A stretch of DNA of 39,355 bases from Streptomyces spiramenti (GTDB taxonomy: Bacteria > Actinomycetota > Actinomycetes > Streptomycetales > Streptomycetaceae): contig NZ_JAAVJB010000004.1 of the NCBI RefSeq assembly GCF_012034385.1, forward strand, positions 25,247 through 64,601. Reading direction: 5' to 3'. Positions 1 through 9,518 of the stretch are shown here, one piece after another. A model generated the notes under the pieces. That model made no database searches and had not been told where the DNA came from. It saw only the letters and a list, made by a program, of their open reading frames with translations. How positions within the stretch are numbered: position 1 is the stretch's first letter; every line of letters starts with the position of its first letter. Both the position numbers and the translations under genes were made by a program.

Positions 1-31
<31 letters not shown>

Positions 32-97
32 CGTGTCCGTTCCCGCCGCGTGCGGCTGCCGCTGGGCGCAAGCGCCTCGTGGCGGCTGGGGCTCGAC

Positions 98-1669
98 TCA
101 GGGGGTCGGGCGCTCCGGCTCAGGATGACGATCGGAAGCGGCGGACCCGGCGGAGCCCGTGGACGGGCCGGGTTCCGGTGGTGTGCCGGCGATACCGCCC
201 GGGGCGGTATCGGTGTCGGCGCCGGTGTGCCGCTCGCTGTCGGTACCGGCCGCCGTGCCTGTCTCTGCACACACCGCGGGTCCGGTGCCGTCCGACGGGG
301 CCGCTTCCCCGCCTGCTTCCTGGCCCCCTCCTTGGGTGTCGCCCCCCGCGCCCGGCTCGGTGCCGTGCACCGTGGGGACGGTCGAGGAGTGGAGCGGATC
401 CAGCCTCCGGTGGAGGCGCCAGACTCCGACGGCGGTCGACAGGTAGAGCAGCGCGACGGTGATCACCAGTGCGGCGGACCGCCCGTCCGGCGGCAGCATC
501 AGGGCGGCGAGCCCGGCGGCGCCGACGAACGCCATGTTGAAGAGCATGTCGTAGAGCGAGAAGACCCGACCTCGGTAGTCGTCCTCGACGCTGGACTGCA
601 CCACGGTGTCGGTGACGATCTTGGCGCCTTGGCTGACCAGCCCCAGGAGGAAGGCCGCGATGAGGATCGGCACCGGTCGGAAGGTGAGTCCGAGCGCCGG
701 CACCAGGACGGCCGCAAGCGCGGCGCAGAGGGCGAACCAGCCGAACCGGCCGCAGCGGGCCACCATCCAGGGGGTGCTGACAGCCGCGACGAAGAAACCG
801 GCGCCGGAGAAGCCCACTGCGAGCCCGAGCCAGGCGACGCCGTCGCTGTCGGTGTCACCCCACGCGTACCGCGCCAGCATCAGCACCAGCACCAGGAGGG
901 CGCCGTAGCAGAACCGCATCACGCCGACGCCGAGCAGCGCCAGCGCTGCGGGGCGACGCGACCACAGGTGGGTGAGCCCGTGCCGCAGCCCGGTCGCGGT
1001 GGCGGTCAGCGCCGCATGCAGGTTGCTCACCCGCTCGGTGGTCGCCGGGCCGAGGAGGTCGCGTTGCATCAGGAGAGCGGCTGACGCCGCCAGGAGGTAG
1101 ACGGCGGCTGCGAGGCCGAGTGCGAGTGCGTCGGCCCATCGTCCCGGTGTGTCGATGAGAGCCTGCGCGCCGAAGGCGCAGGCGCCACCCACGGTGGCGG
1201 CGACAGTGCCGGCGGTGGGGGACAGGGAGTTGGCGACCACGAGCCGCTGCGCATCCACCACTCGGGGCAGGGCCGCGGAGAGCCCGGCGAGGATGAAGCG
1301 GTTCACGGCGGTCACCGAGAGCGCAGCCAGATAGAAGAGGTAGTTGGGAACCGAGGCGAGCACCAGAGTGACGGTCAGCACTACCAGTGCTGCCCGTAGC
1401 AGGTTTCCGTAGAGCAGTACCTGCCGTCGCCGCCACCTGTCCAGCATGACGCCGGCGAACGGCCCCAGCAGGGAGTAGGGCAGAAGCAGCACCGCCATCG
1501 CGGCGGCGATATCGGCCGGCGTGGTCTGCTGCTCCGGCGAGAAGACCACGTAGGTGGCGAGGCCCACCTGGAACATGCCGTCGGCGAACTGCGACAGTAG
1601 TCGCACCGCCAGCAGCTTGCGGAAGTTCGGGAACGCCCAGAGCGTTCGGAAGTCATGGATGACGGTCAT
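98..1669 (-). CDS. MFS family transporter
   Basis: A 523-residue polytopic membrane protein of the major facilitator superfamily. About twelve hydrophobic segments run through residues 20-420. Near residue 75 a short basic loop, DRWRRRQVLLYG, matches the conserved MFS loop between segments 2 and 3. The first ~15 residues (MTVIHDFRTLWAFPNFRK) lead directly into the first helix. The last ~95 residues are a hydrophilic Gly/Ala/Thr/Pro-rich tail with no recognisable domain, probably cytoplasmic and disordered. The substrate cannot be told from sequence; drug or metabolite efflux is the usual role of relatives. It lies 18 bp after the GT87 gene on the same strand, so the two are probably co-transcribed. 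Confidence 0.88.
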   Translation of the reverse strand: MTVIHDFRTLWAFPNFRKLLAVRLLSQFADGMFQVGLATYVVFSPEQQTTPADIAAAMAVLLLPYSLLGPFAGVMLDRWRRRQVLLYGNLLRAALVVLTVTLVLASVPNYLFYLAALSVTAVNRFILAGLSAALPRVVDAQRLVVANSLSPTAGTVAATVGGACAFGAQALIDTPGRWADALALGLAAAVYLLAASAALLMQRDLLGPATTERVSNLHAALTATATGLRHGLTHLWSRRPAALALLGVGVMRFCYGALLVLVLMLARYAWGDTDSDGVAWLGLAVGFSGAGFFVAAVSTPWMVARCGRFGWFALCAALAAVLVPALGLTFRPVPILIAAFLLGLVSQGAKIVTDTVVQSSVEDDYRGRVFSLYDMLFNMAFVGAAGLAALMLPPDGRSAALVITVALLYLSTAVGVWRLHRRLDPLHSSTVPTVHGTEPGAGGDTQGGGQEAGGEAAPSDGTGPAVCAETGTAAGTDSERHTGADTDTAPGGIAGTPPEPGPSTGSAGSAASDRHPEPERPTP

Positions 1670-1687
1670 CGAGGCAGCAACGAACTC

Positions 1688-3205
1688 TCATGTTTCACGT
1701 GAAACGGCGGCACCGTCCGGCGGGCGTCGGTCGGTGGGTGAAGCGGTGGGTGAAGCGGTGGGTGCGTGCGAAGCCTCGGCGACGGCCTCCGGAAGGGGGT
1801 GCCGACGCACCTTCCGCAGGGTGAACCGGTCCATGCTGCCGTCCAGGACCCCTCCGCCCGGGTCGTCGGAGCCGTCCAGTCGCACGATGTCGCGCTCGGG
1901 GGAGAGGACGTCGCGGACCACGATGATGCACAGGTAGACCGTGCCGAGCAGGTGCGCCGTGATGGCCAGGTGGTAGCCACCGGGTGGTAGTCCGGGAGCG
2001 CCTGCGTTCTCCGCCAGGTAGTACCAGATGCCGAGGAAGTAGATGACCTCGCAGCACTGCCAGATGAGGAAGTCGCGCCACCGAGGCCGCGCGAGGACGG
2101 CGAGCGGGATCAACCAGAGCACGTACTGCGGGGAGTAGACCTTGTTGGTGAGGATGAACAGGGCGACGACGAGGAACGCCAGTTGCGCCAACCGCGGACG
2201 GCGACGCGCGCTCAGCGCGAGCACTGCCAGCGCGCCGCAGCCTGCCAGCATCAGCAGCGTCGCCAGGTCGTTCACGAGCTCCGAGCTGAGCTGCCACTCC
2301 GTGCGGTGGGAAAGGATCAGCCAGAAGGATCCGAAGTCCACCGGTCGTTCCTGGCTGAAGGTGTAGAACTTCGCCCACCCCTCGGTCGCGCCTAGCATGA
2401 ACGGCAGGTTCACCGCGAGCCAGGCAGCGGTGGCGCCCGTCAGCACGCAGGAGAACGCCCGCCACCGCCCGGCGCGCCAGCACAGGAGGAAGAGGGGGCC
2501 GAGCAGGAGCAGTGGGTACAGCTTCGCCGCGGTGGCGAGACCGATCAGAACTCCCGCTGCCAGTGGCCGGCTCCGCGACCACATCAGCATCGCGGCGGCG
2601 GTGAGGGCCACCGCGAGCAGGTCCCAGTTGATGGTGGCGGTGAGGGCGAACGCCGGGGCCAGCGCGACCAGCAGCCCGTCCCACGGGCGGTGGGTCTGGG
2701 TGCGGGTGACGCAGACCGCGATGACGATCGCGCAGATCAGGAGCAACGCGGCGTTGACGAGCCAGTAGTACTGCGCGGGTCGCTCGACCAGCCCGACGCC
2801 AGGCGTGAACCAGGAGGCCAGCTCCATGAACATCCCGGTGAGAACGGGGTACTCCAGATACTCCATGCTCGCCGAGGTCTCCTCGGGGATGCGCTGGAAG
2901 TAGGGGATGAGCCCGTCGGCGAAGCCGCGTGCGGTGTACAGGTGGGGGATGTCCGAGTAGCAGGCGTGCGTGTACTGGGTGGCCGCGCCTTCGAACCAGC
3001 CGCGGCGGGCGCAGGGCAGCTTCTGTACCAGGCCGAGGGCGAAGGTGCCGATCATCGCGAGGGCGATGATCCGGACGGGTGGCCAGCGATGGCTGCTCCA
3101 CCCTGCCCTGCGGCCGGTGGGGCCGCCGAGCAGTTCGCTGCCGGCAGCCGCGATCTCGTCCTGTCGGGAGGGCCGTACGACCGGTCGGGGGTCGGGGTGC
3201 GCCAT
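1688..3205 (-). CDS. GT87/DUF2029-type polyprenol-phosphate-dependent membrane glycosyltransferase
   Basis: A 505-residue integral membrane protein with a soluble N-terminal stretch followed by about ten to twelve hydrophobic helices. The pattern fits the GT-C fold family GT87 (DUF2029), whose actinobacterial members are alpha-mannosyltransferases using polyprenyl-phosphate-mannose outside the membrane. Supporting features are the first extracellular loop with acidic and aromatic residues (HACYSDIPHLYTARGFADG, then EYLEYPVLTGMF) and the segment NWDLLAVALTAAAMLMW. I chose ATG 3205; a GTG two codons upstream (3211) is equally in frame. The exact parS palindrome lies in the last codons of this gene. 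Sugar and acceptor are unknown. Confidence 0.82.
   Translation of the reverse strand: MAHPDPRPVVRPSRQDEIAAAGSELLGGPTGRRAGWSSHRWPPVRIIALAMIGTFALGLVQKLPCARRGWFEGAATQYTHACYSDIPHLYTARGFADGLIPYFQRIPEETSASMEYLEYPVLTGMFMELASWFTPGVGLVERPAQYYWLVNAALLLICAIVIAVCVTRTQTHRPWDGLLVALAPAFALTATINWDLLAVALTAAAMLMWSRSRPLAAGVLIGLATAAKLYPLLLLGPLFLLCWRAGRWRAFSCVLTGATAAWLAVNLPFMLGATEGWAKFYTFSQERPVDFGSFWLILSHRTEWQLSSELVNDLATLLMLAGCGALAVLALSARRRPRLAQLAFLVVALFILTNKVYSPQYVLWLIPLAVLARPRWRDFLIWQCCEVIYFLGIWYYLAENAGAPGLPPGGYHLAITAHLLGTVYLCIIVVRDVLSPERDIVRLDGSDDPGGGVLDGSMDRFTLRKVRRHPLPEAVAEASHAPTASPTASPTDRRPPDGAAVSRET
1692..1705. promoter_or_regulatory. parS: parS site (ParB-binding centromere element), exact consensus
   Basis: GTTTCACGTGAAAC is a perfect 14-bp palindrome identical to the parS consensus of Streptomyces and Bacillus. 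It sits inside the 3' end of the glycosyltransferase gene, where it encodes Val-Ser-Arg-Glu. ParB binds such sites, which in Streptomyces cluster around oriC, and they organise the origin region during sporulation septation. Confidence 0.9.
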
Positions 3206-3237
3206 GCCCACATCCTGCCGTACGGCTTCGGGGAAGC

Positions 3238-3279
3238 GGCTGAGGCCACGGTCGGGGTGTACCGACCGTGGCCTCAGCC
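3238..3279 (-). terminator. strong hairpin terminator after the penicillin-binding protein gene
   Basis: A perfect 18-bp stem, 3238-3255 pairing with 3262-3279, has the 6-nt loop GGTGTA. It lies between the minus-strand PBP gene (stop at 3463) and the start of the GT87 gene (3205), so it separates the two transcription units. No clear U-tract follows, which is usual in actinobacteria. Confidence 0.8.
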
Positions 3280-3462
3280 TGTGTCACTTCGGGTGGGCGT
3301 GATGCCCTGTCTGGTAGATCCCGCCTGGCACGCGGTGCCCGGCACGGCATCTCGCCGCGTCGGGCACCGCGCGAGTACGACGGGTACGAGCTGCGATGCT
3401 CCGCCGTGCGATCCACCGCACCGGACGCCGCGGGCCCTACCGGCGCGATTCACCGGACAGGA

Positions 3463-6141
3463 CTAGTCCCGCCCGCCGGAGCCTCCGAGGATCCATCCGC
3501 CGTCGTCGTCACCCGGATCGGTCGGGTCCTCGGGCATCGAGGGGTCCACCGGGTCGCCCGGGGTGCCGGGGTCCCCTCCGGGGCCGCTCGTGTCCCCACC
3601 GGGTCCACCGGGACCGCCCGGTCCACCGGGACCGCCCGGACCACCGGGACCGCCGTCCTGGCCGCCGTCGTCGTTGCAGTTCGGGTCCCAGCGGCGGCAG
3701 TCGTCGCTCGGGTCCGGGGAGGGGTCCGGGTCGTCGCTCGGGTCGGGCGTGGGAGTCTCGTCCTCTTCTTCCTCCTCCGGATCGTCGCTCGGCTCCGCGC
3801 TCTCCTCTTCCTCCTCCTCCGGGGGGTCCACCGGGGGCGGGGCGGGGCTCTCGGCGCCGCCGCCGTAGACGACCTCGCCGTCGTCGCGCGGATCGGCGAA
3901 CTCGGTCGCCTCGTCGTCGGCGGTGGCGTCCTTCATGAACTCCACCCATACCTGGGCGGGGAAGCTGCCGCCGGTGACGCCGTTGTCCATGCCGCCGGTG
4001 CCCCGCATCGACTGGAAGCCCTGGCCGGAGTCCTCCTGGTCGTAGCGGTACATGCCGACCGCGGTGGAGAGGTGCGGGGTGTAGCCGGCGAACCAGGCGC
4101 TCATGTTCTTGTCCGTGGTGCCGGTCTTGGCCGCCGCCGGCTTACCGATCTCCTGGGCCGCAGTGCCGGAGCCACGCTCGACCACACCCGCCAGGACGTC
4201 GGTGACGGTGTCGGCGACCGCGGAGTCGAAGGTCCGCTTGACCTGCTTCTCATGGGTGAAGATGTTGCCGTCGCGGCCGTCCACCTTGGTGACGGTGTAG
4301 ATCTCGGCCTGCTCGCCGTGGGCGGCGAAGGTGGCGTAGCCGTTGGCCATGTTCATGGAGCTGACGGTGGAGACACCCAGCGCGAAGGTCGGGACCGTGT
4401 CGTTGTACTCGCCGAGCTGCGACTCCGGCAGGCCGGCGTCGATGGCTGCCTTGCCGACCTCCTTGACCCCGATGTCCATGGAGAGCTGCACGAACGGCGA
4501 GTTGGCCGAGACCTCCATCGCCTCACGCAGCGTGATGTCGCCCTGCGACTGGTCCTCGTAGTTCCGCTGGTTCCAGTTGAACGCCTCGCCGTCGTCGTCC
4601 TCGCCCTCCCAGACCGTGCCGTCGTAGTTGTTGATCAGCAGGCCGTTCTCGCTGTAGTACTTCGACTCGGCTGAGATCCGGGTGCGGTCCTCCGGGCCCT
4701 GGTCCGGCCCCTTGTTGGCGTCCCGAATGCCGTCCCGCAGCGCGGCGGCGAGCACGAACGGCTTGAAGGTCGATCCGACCTGGACGTCCGCACGGGTGGC
4801 GTTGTTGATGAAGTGCTCGGTGGCCGACGGACCGCCGTAGACCGCCACCACAGCGCCGTCGCCCGGCTTCACCGCCGAGGAGGTGAACTGGACGTGCTGG
4901 TTCTCCTCGCGCTCCTCCGGGTCGAGCTTCTCCAGGACCGAGTTGACGGCGCCCTCCATCATCTCCACCTTGTCCTTCTCGAAGGTGGTGTGGATGGAGA
5001 GACCGCCGAGGGCCAGGTCCTCGGGGGTGACGCGCTCCTCGTTGACGAGGTAGGCGTTGGCCATCTCGACCAGGTAGCCGGTCTGCCCCGCGAGGTCCAT
5101 CGCCGGCGTCGGCCGCTGCGGCATCGGGAACTCGTCGTTCTCGGTGCGCTCGGCCGCCGATGCGTAGCCCAGCTCGACCCTGCGGTTCCAGACGTACTTC
5201 CACCGCTCGATGGCGTTGTTGGTGTTCCGCTCGGCGTTGACCTCGCCCTGGGTGCCGCCGGCCGGGTCGTGCAGCTCGGGGCCCTTGAGCAGGCTGGTCA
5301 TGAAGGCCGACTCGTTGGCGTCGAGGTCGGTCGCGTCCTTGCCGTAGTAGGCCTGGGAAGCGGCCTGGATGCCGTAGGCGCCACGGCCGAAGTAGGCGGT
5401 GTTCAGGTAGCCCTCGAGGATGATCTCTTTTCTCTCGCTCTGGCCGACCTTGATGGAGATCATCAGCTCCTTGAACTTACGCTCCAGCGTCTGTTCCTGG
5501 CTGAGGTAGTTGTTCTTCACGTACTGCTGGGTGATGGTCGACCCCGACTGGGTCTCGCCGCCGCGCGCCATGTTCACCACGGCGCGGGCGATGCCCATCG
5601 GGTCGACGCCGCTGTCGTCCCAGAAGGTGTGGTTCTCGGCGGAGACGACCGATTCCACGAGGTGCTCGGGAAGCTGCTCGAAGCCGATGTTCTGGCGGTT
5701 GTCACCGCCGCCGCCGTGCACCACCATGCGGGAGCCGTCGGCCCAGTAGTAGACGTTGGTCTGCTGCTGGGCCGCCTCGTTCGGGTCCGGCTTGCTCACC
5801 ATGGCGTAGGCGACACCGAAGAGCCCCACGATCATGGCCATGAAGAGCAGCGCGGCACCCAGCAGGTGCCGCCACGAGGGCAGCCAGCGGCGCACGCCCT
5901 GCTTGCCGTGGCGCGGGTAGTCGATGAACCGCTTCTTGCCCTCGGGCTCCGGCCGGCGGCGACCGCCCTGTTGGGCGGCCCGCCGTGCCTCCGCGCGGGA
6001 GCCGTAGACCGGCTCGCCGGAGCCGGGCGGGGGCCCCGCCTGCCCGTGGCCGGTGGGGCCGGGCGGCGGGGCGGCCCTACGACCGGAAGACCCGGTCGCG
6101 CGACGGCCGCGCGACGGCGGCTTGCGACGGTGCTCGCTCAT
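3463..6141 (-). CDS. class A penicillin-binding protein (bifunctional transglycosylase/transpeptidase)
   Basis: An 892-residue peptidoglycan synthase anchored in the membrane. In order: a basic, Pro/Arg-rich cytoplasmic tail (1-90); a transmembrane helix (about 92-115); a GT51 glycosyltransferase domain with SAENHTFW (catalytic Glu169) and GQSERKEIILEGYLN (233-247); and a transpeptidase domain with S457-T-F-K460, S545-A-N547 and K672-T-G674. It polymerises and crosslinks glycan strands at the cell surface. From about residue 765 follows an unusual tail: acidic Glu/Asp/Pro runs, a CRRWDPNC segment that could form a disulphide, then collagen-like Gly-Gly-Pro triplets. ATG 6141 was chosen because GAGGAG lies 11 nt upstream; the frame stays open further upstream without a good start. 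It ends before a strong terminator, so it is probably monocistronic. Confidence 0.93.
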   Translation of the reverse strand: MSEHRRKPPSRGRRATGSSGRRAAPPPGPTGHGQAGPPPGSGEPVYGSRAEARRAAQQGGRRRPEPEGKKRFIDYPRHGKQGVRRWLPSWRHLLGAALLFMAMIVGLFGVAYAMVSKPDPNEAAQQQTNVYYWADGSRMVVHGGGGDNRQNIGFEQLPEHLVESVVSAENHTFWDDSGVDPMGIARAVVNMARGGETQSGSTITQQYVKNNYLSQEQTLERKFKELMISIKVGQSERKEIILEGYLNTAYFGRGAYGIQAASQAYYGKDATDLDANESAFMTSLLKGPELHDPAGGTQGEVNAERNTNNAIERWKYVWNRRVELGYASAAERTENDEFPMPQRPTPAMDLAGQTGYLVEMANAYLVNEERVTPEDLALGGLSIHTTFEKDKVEMMEGAVNSVLEKLDPEEREENQHVQFTSSAVKPGDGAVVAVYGGPSATEHFINNATRADVQVGSTFKPFVLAAALRDGIRDANKGPDQGPEDRTRISAESKYYSENGLLINNYDGTVWEGEDDDGEAFNWNQRNYEDQSQGDITLREAMEVSANSPFVQLSMDIGVKEVGKAAIDAGLPESQLGEYNDTVPTFALGVSTVSSMNMANGYATFAAHGEQAEIYTVTKVDGRDGNIFTHEKQVKRTFDSAVADTVTDVLAGVVERGSGTAAQEIGKPAAAKTGTTDKNMSAWFAGYTPHLSTAVGMYRYDQEDSGQGFQSMRGTGGMDNGVTGGSFPAQVWVEFMKDATADDEATEFADPRDDGEVVYGGGAESPAPPPVDPPEEEEEESAEPSDDPEEEEEDETPTPDPSDDPDPSPDPSDDCRRWDPNCNDDGGQDGGPGGPGGPGGPGGPGGPGGDTSGPGGDPGTPGDPVDPSMPEDPTDPGDDDGGWILGGSGGRD

Positions 6142-6412
6142 GGATGCAGCTACTCCTCGGACAGACGGAGGCGTCTGAAGGTGGTGGGTACTGCTGGTGG
6201 GACTGCTGCCCCCGACAGCCCGGCTCCCGGAACGGTACCGGGTACACCTCACCGTGAAAGAGGACGCCTGTTCTCGCGCCCGGGTTCCCGGTGGTGCTCC
6301 GCATCCGCCCAGAGTACGCACCGCCAAAACGCACTAATCCCGGTGAAGTTCGCAAACTTCTTCTTCTCTCCAGGGCAAGGCCGATATGTGACTCCCCTCA
6401 CGATGATTGATC

Positions 6413-6441
6413 TTGCCGCCTCCTGGGTACTGCTCTATCGT
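6413..6441 (+). promoter_or_regulatory. promoter of the padR-inositol phosphate synthase unit
   Basis: A -35 box TTGCCG (6413-6418), a 17-bp spacer and a -10 box TATCGT (6436-6441) fit the housekeeping sigma factor of actinobacteria. The PadR-type operator begins 4 bp downstream and would overlap the transcription start. Confidence 0.6.
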
Positions 6442-6445
6442 CCAG

Positions 6446-6464
6446 ATGTATCGACTCGATACAT
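6446..6464. promoter_or_regulatory. palindromic operator, probably bound by the adjacent PadR regulator
   Basis: ATGTATCGACTCGATACAT is a perfect 19-bp inverted repeat (9-bp arms around a central C). A further half-site-like GTATCG follows at 6474-6479. ATGTAT/ATACAT dyads are typical PadR-family operators. Its place immediately after the -10 box implies repression of the padR-inositol phosphate synthase transcript, including autoregulation. Confidence 0.7.
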
Positions 6465-6579
6465 CGAGGCGACGTATCGGCCGTAGCTCGTCCCCGCGCG
6501 AGGTACGCAGCGAACACACGACCACGCGTCGGGTGACCGATCGTCGTGGACGGAGAGGGAACGGAGGTGGGCGGCGACC

Positions 6580-7302
6580 GTGAGCCGGAGATCCGGTGTA
6601 CTGGAGTTCGCCGTTCTCGGCCTGCTCCGCGAAGCGCCCATGCACGGCTACGAGCTGCGGAAACGGCTCAATACCTCCCTCGGCGTCTTCCGTGCGTTCA
6701 GCTACGGCTCGCTGTACCCGTGTCTGAAGACGCTGGTCACCCAGGGGTGGTTGACCGAGGAGCCCGGAGCGGACAGCGACGAGGCGCGTGGCGCGGCCCT
6801 GGCCGGCCGCCGAGCGCGCATCGTCTACCGCCTCACCGCGGAGGGCAAGGAGCGGTTCGAGGAACTGCTCGGCCAGACGGGGCCGGACTCCTGGGAGGAC
6901 GAGCACTTCGGTGTGCGCTTCGCCTTCTTCGGACAGACCAATCGCGACGTGCGCATGCGGGTGCTGGAAGGCCGCCGCAGCCGGTTGGAGGAACGTCTCG
7001 ACAAGATGCGCGCCTCCCTCTCCCGCACCCGCGAGAAGTTGGACGACTACACCCTCGAGCTCCAGCGCCACGGCATGGAGTCCGTGGAGCGTGAGGTCCG
7101 CTGGCTCGACGAGCTGATCGCGAGCGAACGGGAAGGGCACGAGCGCCGTGACCAGCACGGCGCCTCCCCCGCCCCGGTACAGCAGGACGGCCCGTCCCCC
7201 GACAGGGACGGCACCCGGCCGGAGCCGCCCGCCGGCGGAACCGGCCATGGCCAAGGCCCCGTGACCACGCGGGAAATCGCCGACAACACTGAGATCAACT
7301 AG
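6580..7302 (+). CDS. PadR family transcriptional regulator
   Basis: A 240-residue DNA-binding protein. Residues 1-90 form the PadR winged helix: [20 protein letters not shown], then [18 protein letters not shown] and a wing ending [13 protein letters not shown]. Residues about 120-185 are a charged helical region that likely dimerises as a coiled coil, as in two-domain PadR proteins. The last ~50 residues are low-complexity. The GTG start follows GGAGG (6563-6567). Eleven bp separate its stop from the inositol-phosphate synthase start, so the two form an operon. A perfect dyad of PadR type lies in the promoter, which suggests autoregulation and control of inositol supply. The effector is unknown. 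Confidence 0.9.
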   Translation: MSRRSGVLEFAVLGLLREAPMHGYELRKRLNTSLGVFRAFSYGSLYPCLKTLVTQGWLTEEPGADSDEARGAALAGRRARIVYRLTAEGKERFEELLGQTGPDSWEDEHFGVRFAFFGQTNRDVRMRVLEGRRSRLEERLDKMRASLSRTREKLDDYTLELQRHGMESVEREVRWLDELIASEREGHERRDQHGASPAPVQQDGPSPDRDGTRPEPPAGGTGHGQGPVTTREIADNTEIN

Positions 7303-7313
7303 GGAGCAACCGA

Positions 7314-8390
7314 ATGGGTTCGGTTCGCGTAGCCATCGTCGGCGCGGGCAACTGCGCCGCCTCGCTCGTGCAGGGCGTCGAGTACTACAAGGACGCCGAC
7401 CCGGACAGCAAGGTCCCGGGTCTCATGCACGTCCAGTTCGGCGACTACCACGTGCGGGACATCGAGTTCGTCGCCGCTCTCGACGTCGACGCCAAGAAGG
7501 TCGGCCTGGACCTCGCCGACGCCATCGGTGCCAGCGAGAACAACACGATCAAGATCTGCGACGTGCCGCGCACCGGCGTCACCGTCCAGCGGGGCAACAC
7601 CCTCGACGGCCTCGGTAAGTACTACCGTGCCACCATCGAGGAGTCCGACGAGGAGCCGGTGGACGTCGTCCAGGTCCTCAAGGACACCCGCGCGGACGTG
7701 CTCGTCTGCTACCTGCCCGTCGGTTCCGAGGACGCGGCGAAGTACTACGCCCAGTGCGCCATCGACGCCAAGGTCGCCTTCGTCAACGCCCTCCCGGTCT
7801 TCATCGCCGGCACCAAGGAGTGGGCGGACAAGTTCACCGAGGCCGGCGTCCCGATCGTCGGTGACGACATCAAGTCGCAGGTCGGCGCCACCATCACCCA
7901 CCGGGTCATGGCCAAGCTGTTCGAGGACCGGGGCGTCGTCCTGGACCGCACCATGCAGCTGAACGTCGGCGGCAACATGGACTTCAAGAACATGCTCGAG
8001 CGTGAGCGCCTGGAGTCCAAGAAGATCTCCAAGACCCAGGCCGTCACCTCCCAGATCCCCGACCGGGACCTCGGCGAGAACAACGTCCACATCGGCCCCT
8101 CCGACTACGTCGCGTGGCTCGACGACCGCAAGTGGGCCTACGTGCGCCTTGAGGGCCGCGCCTTCGGCGACGTGCCGCTGAACCTTGAGTACAAGCTCGA
8201 GGTCTGGGACTCCCCCAACTCCGCCGGTGTGATCATCGACGCGCTGCGCGCCGCGAAGATCGCCAAGGACCGCGGTGTGGGCGGCCCCATCCTCTCCGCG
8301 TCCTCCTACTTCATGAAGTCGCCGCCGGAGCAGTACTTCGACGACGTCGCCCGTCAGAAGGTCGAGGACTTCATCAACGGCGACGCCTGA
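7314..8390 (+). CDS. myo-inositol-1(3)-phosphate synthase
   Basis: A 358-residue cytoplasmic enzyme converting glucose-6-phosphate to inositol-phosphate through bound NAD. The N-terminal Rossmann motif [16 protein letters not shown] is clear. Family segments include [42 protein letters not shown] and [12 protein letters not shown], which line the active site and catalytic domain. The length matches the short actinobacterial type. The product feeds phosphatidylinositol and, in actinobacteria, mycothiol synthesis. ATG 7314 follows AGGGAGC. It is second in the operon with the PadR gene and converges on the racemase-like gene, with a hairpin between them. Confidence 0.95.
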   Translation: MGSVRVAIVGAGNCAASLVQGVEYYKDADPDSKVPGLMHVQFGDYHVRDIEFVAALDVDAKKVGLDLADAIGASENNTIKICDVPRTGVTVQRGNTLDGLGKYYRATIEESDEEPVDVVQVLKDTRADVLVCYLPVGSEDAAKYYAQCAIDAKVAFVNALPVFIAGTKEWADKFTEAGVPIVGDDIKSQVGATITHRVMAKLFEDRGVVLDRTMQLNVGGNMDFKNMLERERLESKKISKTQAVTSQIPDRDLGENNVHIGPSDYVAWLDDRKWAYVRLEGRAFGDVPLNLEYKLEVWDSPNSAGVIIDALRAAKIAKDRGVGGPILSASSYFMKSPPEQYFDDVARQKVEDFINGDA

Positions 8391-8438
8391 AGGTGACGCC
8401 GCGCCCCGCGGGAGAGGCCACGACGGCCGCCGTCGTCA

Positions 8439-8475
8439 CGCCCGGTGCCGCCGTTCCCACGGCGCCGACCGGGCG
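8439..8475. terminator. bidirectional hairpin between convergent genes
   Basis: CGCCCGGT at 8439-8446 pairs with ACCGGGCG at 8468-8475. The stem continues, with one interruption, to a short loop around 8455-8458. It lies between the stop of inositol-phosphate synthase and the stop of the convergent racemase-like gene (8487). Confidence 0.65.
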
Positions 8476-8486
8476 GGTGGTCGTTC

Positions 8487-9518
8487 TCAGAGATCCACGA
8501 GCCGGTCGTACTGCGTGGTGGTGTGCCGCAGGATCGCCGTCATCTCGTCGCCCACCTTCGGCTCCTGCGACTCCGCGGGGACGAAGAGGATCGACACCTG
8601 CATGTGCGGCGGCTCCGCGAACCAGCGCTGCTTGCCGTCCCAGGCATAGGGCGACAGGTTCCGGTTCACCGTCGCCAGCCCCGCCCGCGCCACGCCCTTC
8701 GCCCGCGAGGTCATGCCGTGCAGCGCCTTCGGCGCTTCCAGCCCCACCCCGTGCGACGTACCGCCCGAGACCACCGCCAGCCAACCGTCCCCGGACGCCT
8801 TCTGCTGGCGGTAGCCGAAACGGTCGCCCCGGGTCACCGCGGTGACGTCCAGGACCACGCCCTTGTAGTGCGTCGCGTCGTGGTCACCCAGCCACAGCCG
8901 GGTGCCGATGCGGGCCCGGAACCGGGTCTGCGGGAACTGCTGGCGCAACCGGCTCAGCTCGTCGGCGCTGAGGTGGCTGACGAACATGGTGTGCAGCGGC
9001 AGCTGCGCGGCCCGGAGTCGGTCCATCCACCCGATGACCTCCTCCACCGCGTCGGTGCCGTCGGCACGGTCCAGCGGCAGGTGGATGGCGAAGCCCTCCA
9101 ACCGCACGTCGTCCAGCGCGGCGCGCAGCTTCCCCAGGTCCTCCGGGGCCACGCCGTGGCGCTTCATGCTGCTCATGACCTCGACCACGACGCGCGAGCC
9201 GACCAGGCCGTACACCCCGTCGACCGACGAGGCGGACCGGATCACGCGGTCCGGCAGCGGCACCGGCTCCTCGCCACGGCGGTACGGGGTCAGCACGAGG
9301 ATGTCGCCGCTGAACAGCTCCCGCATCGACGCCGCCTCGTAGGCGGTGCCCACGGCGACGATGTCGGAGCCGAGCATGGCCACCTCCTCCGCGAGCCGCT
9401 CGTGGCCGAAGCCGTAACCGTTGCCCTTGCAGACGGGCACCAGGCCGGGGAACGCGGCGGCCACCGCGCGCTGGTGCGCCCGCCAGCGGTCGGTATCGAC
9501 ATACAGGGTGAGCGCCAT
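8487..9518 (-). CDS. alanine racemase-like PLP-dependent protein
   Basis: A 343-residue protein with the fold III PLP-barrel layout of alanine racemase. The PLP-binding lysine is in PVCKGNGYGFG (Lys31), equal to the KANAYGHG motif of Alr. SHLSADE and RIGTRLWLGD resemble the later barrel strands, and TRGDRFGYRQQ resembles the GDxVxYG segment that carries the catalytic tyrosine in Alr. It is shorter and more divergent than a housekeeping alanine racemase, so amino-acid substrate and racemase activity are uncertain. It lies 144 bp after the FemX-like gene on the same strand, which suggests a shared cell-wall precursor role. Confidence 0.78.
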   Translation of the reverse strand: MALTLYVDTDRWRAHQRAVAAAFPGLVPVCKGNGYGFGHERLAEEVAMLGSDIVAVGTAYEAASMRELFSGDILVLTPYRRGEEPVPLPDRVIRSASSVDGVYGLVGSRVVVEVMSSMKRHGVAPEDLGKLRAALDDVRLEGFAIHLPLDRADGTDAVEEVIGWMDRLRAAQLPLHTMFVSHLSADELSRLRQQFPQTRFRARIGTRLWLGDHDATHYKGVVLDVTAVTRGDRFGYRQQKASGDGWLAVVSGGTSHGVGLEAPKALHGMTSRAKGVARAGLATVNRNLSPYAWDGKQRWFAEPPHMQVSILFVPAESQEPKVGDEMTAILRHTTTQYDRLVDL

